This document shows, piece by piece, positions 40,397-41,613 of a stretch of 41,613 nucleotides of DNA. Below the pieces are notes generated by a model. The model made no database searches, was not told the DNA's origin, and saw only the letters and a list, made by a program, of their open reading frames with translations. A program made the translations under genes and the position numbers. Each line of letters begins with the position of its first letter. Position 1 is the first letter of the stretch. The DNA lies in NCBI GenBank assembly GCA_018064885.1, contig JAGHUI010000080.1, positions 1 to 41,613 of the forward strand, given 5' to 3'. This DNA is from Candidatus Minthosoma equi (GTDB lineage Bacteria > Bacteroidota > Bacteroidia > Bacteroidales > Bacteroidaceae).

Positions 40397-41613
40397 ATGA
40401 TCAATCAACCAACAGTGAAGCTTGGTATCGTAGGCGTTAGCCGCGACTGCTTCCCAGTGACTCTTACTCAGGCTCGCCTCGCTGCTATCATGGCAGAAGT
40501 TAAGGCAGCTGGTCTTCCAGAGGTTTACGATTGCCCTATCACAATCGAGAACGACGTTGACACTTACAAGGCTCTTGACTGGGCTAAGGAGAATGGTATC
40601 AATGCAGTTTGTATGTTCCTCGGCAATTTCGGTCCAGAGGGTCCAACTACACTCTTCTGCCAGAAGTTCGGTGGTCCTGCAATGGTTCTTGCTGCAAAGG
40701 AGGAAGGCAAGGCTAACCTCGCTTCTGACCGTGGTGACGCTCTCTGCGGTGTGCTCAATTTCTCTTACAGCGTAGGTCTCCGTCGCCTCAAGGTTTACAT
40801 CCCAGAGTATCCAAACGTAACTCCACAGGAGGCAGTTAAGGAACTTGCTGACTTCCGCAACATCGCTCGCGTTGTTATCGGTGTTCGCAACCTCAAGGTT
40901 ATCGGCTTCGGTCCACGTCCTTGGGACTTCCTCGCTTGCAACGCACCTATCCAGCCAATGTATGATCTCGGCATCGAGGTTCAGGAGAACTCTGAGCTCG
41001 ACCTCAAGAAAGCATTCGACGAGACTGCTTGCAAGACTGCAGAGATCGCAGCTGTTGCTAAGGACATGGAGAAGGAGCTCGGTGCTGAGCGCAACACATA
41101 CCCAGAAATCATCAACAAGATGGCTCAGCTTGAGGTTACTCTCATGGACTGGTACGAGAACCAGAAGGGTGGCTCTAAGTTCGCTGTATTCGCTAACAAG
41201 TGCTGGCCAGCATGGCAGCCAATCTTTGAGTTCGAGCCTTGCTACGTCAACTCACGTCTCACAGGTCGTGGTATTCCTGTAGCATGTGAGGTTGACCTCT
41301 ACGGTGCTCTCTCAGAGTTCATGGCAGAGTGCGCTACTGAGAAGCCAGCTACTCTCCTCGACATCAACAACTCTGTTCCTGCTGACGTTATCCCAGCTGG
41401 CGCTAACCTCGCTGGTGCAGACCTCAAGGACCTCTACATGGGCTTCCACTGCGGTAACACTTGCTCACAGTGCATGAAGGACTGCAAAATCAAGTATCAG
41501 CTCATCCAGGCTCGTCTCATGAGTCCAGATATCACTAAGGGTACTCTCGAAGGTCAGATCAAGCCAGGCAAGTCAACAATGTTCCGCATCCAGTCTAACT
41601 CTGACGCTAAGCT
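40397..41613 (+). CDS. L-fucose isomerase-family sugar isomerase (3' end beyond the window)
   Basis: The frame opens at the ATG at 40397 (MINQPTVKLGIVGVSRDCFP) and runs without a stop to the window end, giving 405 codons. Similar Bacteroidales proteins are near 470 residues, so about 15 percent is missing. Family-like features are an N-terminal Rossmann domain (GINAVCMFLGNFGPEG), FANKCWPAWQ, the metal-region segment GIPVACEVDLYGALSEFMAE, and MGFHCGNTCSQC. It would interconvert an aldose and a ketose, such as L-fucose/L-fuculose. With arabinofuranosidases nearby, an L-arabinose role is also possible. Codon choice is strongly biased (CTC for Leu, AAG for Lys, GCT for Ala), a sign of high expression. 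Confidence 0.87.
   Translation, partial: MINQPTVKLGIVGVSRDCFPVTLTQARLAAIMAEVKAAGLPEVYDCPITIENDVDTYKALDWAKENGINAVCMFLGNFGPEGPTTLFCQKFGGPAMVLAAKEEGKANLASDRGDALCGVLNFSYSVGLRRLKVYIPEYPNVTPQEAVKELADFRNIARVVIGVRNLKVIGFGPRPWDFLACNAPIQPMYDLGIEVQENSELDLKKAFDETACKTAEIAAVAKDMEKELGAERNTYPEIINKMAQLEVTLMDWYENQKGGSKFAVFANKCWPAWQPIFEFEPCYVNSRLTGRGIPVACEVDLYGALSEFMAECATEKPATLLDINNSVPADVIPAGANLAGADLKDLYMGFHCGNTCSQCMKDCKIKYQLIQARLMSPDITKGTLEGQIKPGKSTMFRIQSNSDAK

Overview
The window looks like DNA from a gut or rumen Bacteroidales, most probably Prevotella sensu lato. The evidence is the promoter type (repeated TAnnTTTG -7 elements, four of them with a TTTG or TTG exactly 20 bases upstream), the absence of strong Shine-Dalgarno sites, the plant-cell-wall hydrolases, a one-protein hybrid two-component regulator (HTCS), an OmpH/Skp protein with a small membrane partner gene, and Prevotella-type C-terminal tails on secreted proteins. 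No tRNA, rRNA, CRISPR array or insertion sequence was seen.

Region by region. 1-1.3 kb (- strand): an ECF sigma factor and a four-helix membrane protein, probably its regulator. 1.3-4.25 kb: an AT-rich region packed with GTGACAAAT-type iterons (12 direct copies between 2038 and 2416, outlying direct and inverted copies, one DnaA-box-like 9-mer), then a 509-residue Rep_3/RepB initiator ending in a terminator that overlaps its stop codon. This has the layout of an iteron origin of replication. Because housekeeping-type genes (pepD, ompH/skp, rmuC) share the window, a second chromosome or chromid is a plausible setting. 4.3-9.6 kb: a membrane-anchored fumarate-reductase-like flavoprotein, a secreted SH3-domain protein, a LysR regulator and a desulfoferrodoxin-type superoxide reductase. 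9.6-21.2 kb (- strand): a five-gene hemicellulase operon, transcribed as GH43-GH8 fusion, GH43, GH3, GH31, GH97, with no SusC/SusD pair. 21.4-23.9 kb: small membrane protein plus OmpH/Skp lipoprotein, divergent from the dipeptidase pepD. 24.2-28.6 kb (- strand): a 1443-residue modular secreted protein with a 450-bp tandem duplication. 28.9-37.3 kb (+): GH5, GH51 and an HTCS regulator. 37.3-40.2 kb (-): rmuC, an orphan DNA methyltransferase and a DUF3237 protein. 40.4 kb to the end (+): an L-fucose isomerase-family gene, cut by the window edge.

How the genes fit together. Rex-type GH8, GH43, GH3 and GH31 activities would finish depolymerisation of xylo-oligosaccharides and decorated hemicelluloses in the periplasm. 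GH51 would remove arabinose, GH5 would cut beta-glycan backbones, and the HTCS would sense an oligosaccharide and switch on some of these genes. The isomerase could feed released sugars into central metabolism. The most unusual observations are the iteron/RepB origin, a C-terminal segment of RepB that resembles DnaA domain I, and two intergenic arrays of four near-palindromic TTACCTCGTAA sites spaced at exactly 23 bp, both lying between convergent genes.
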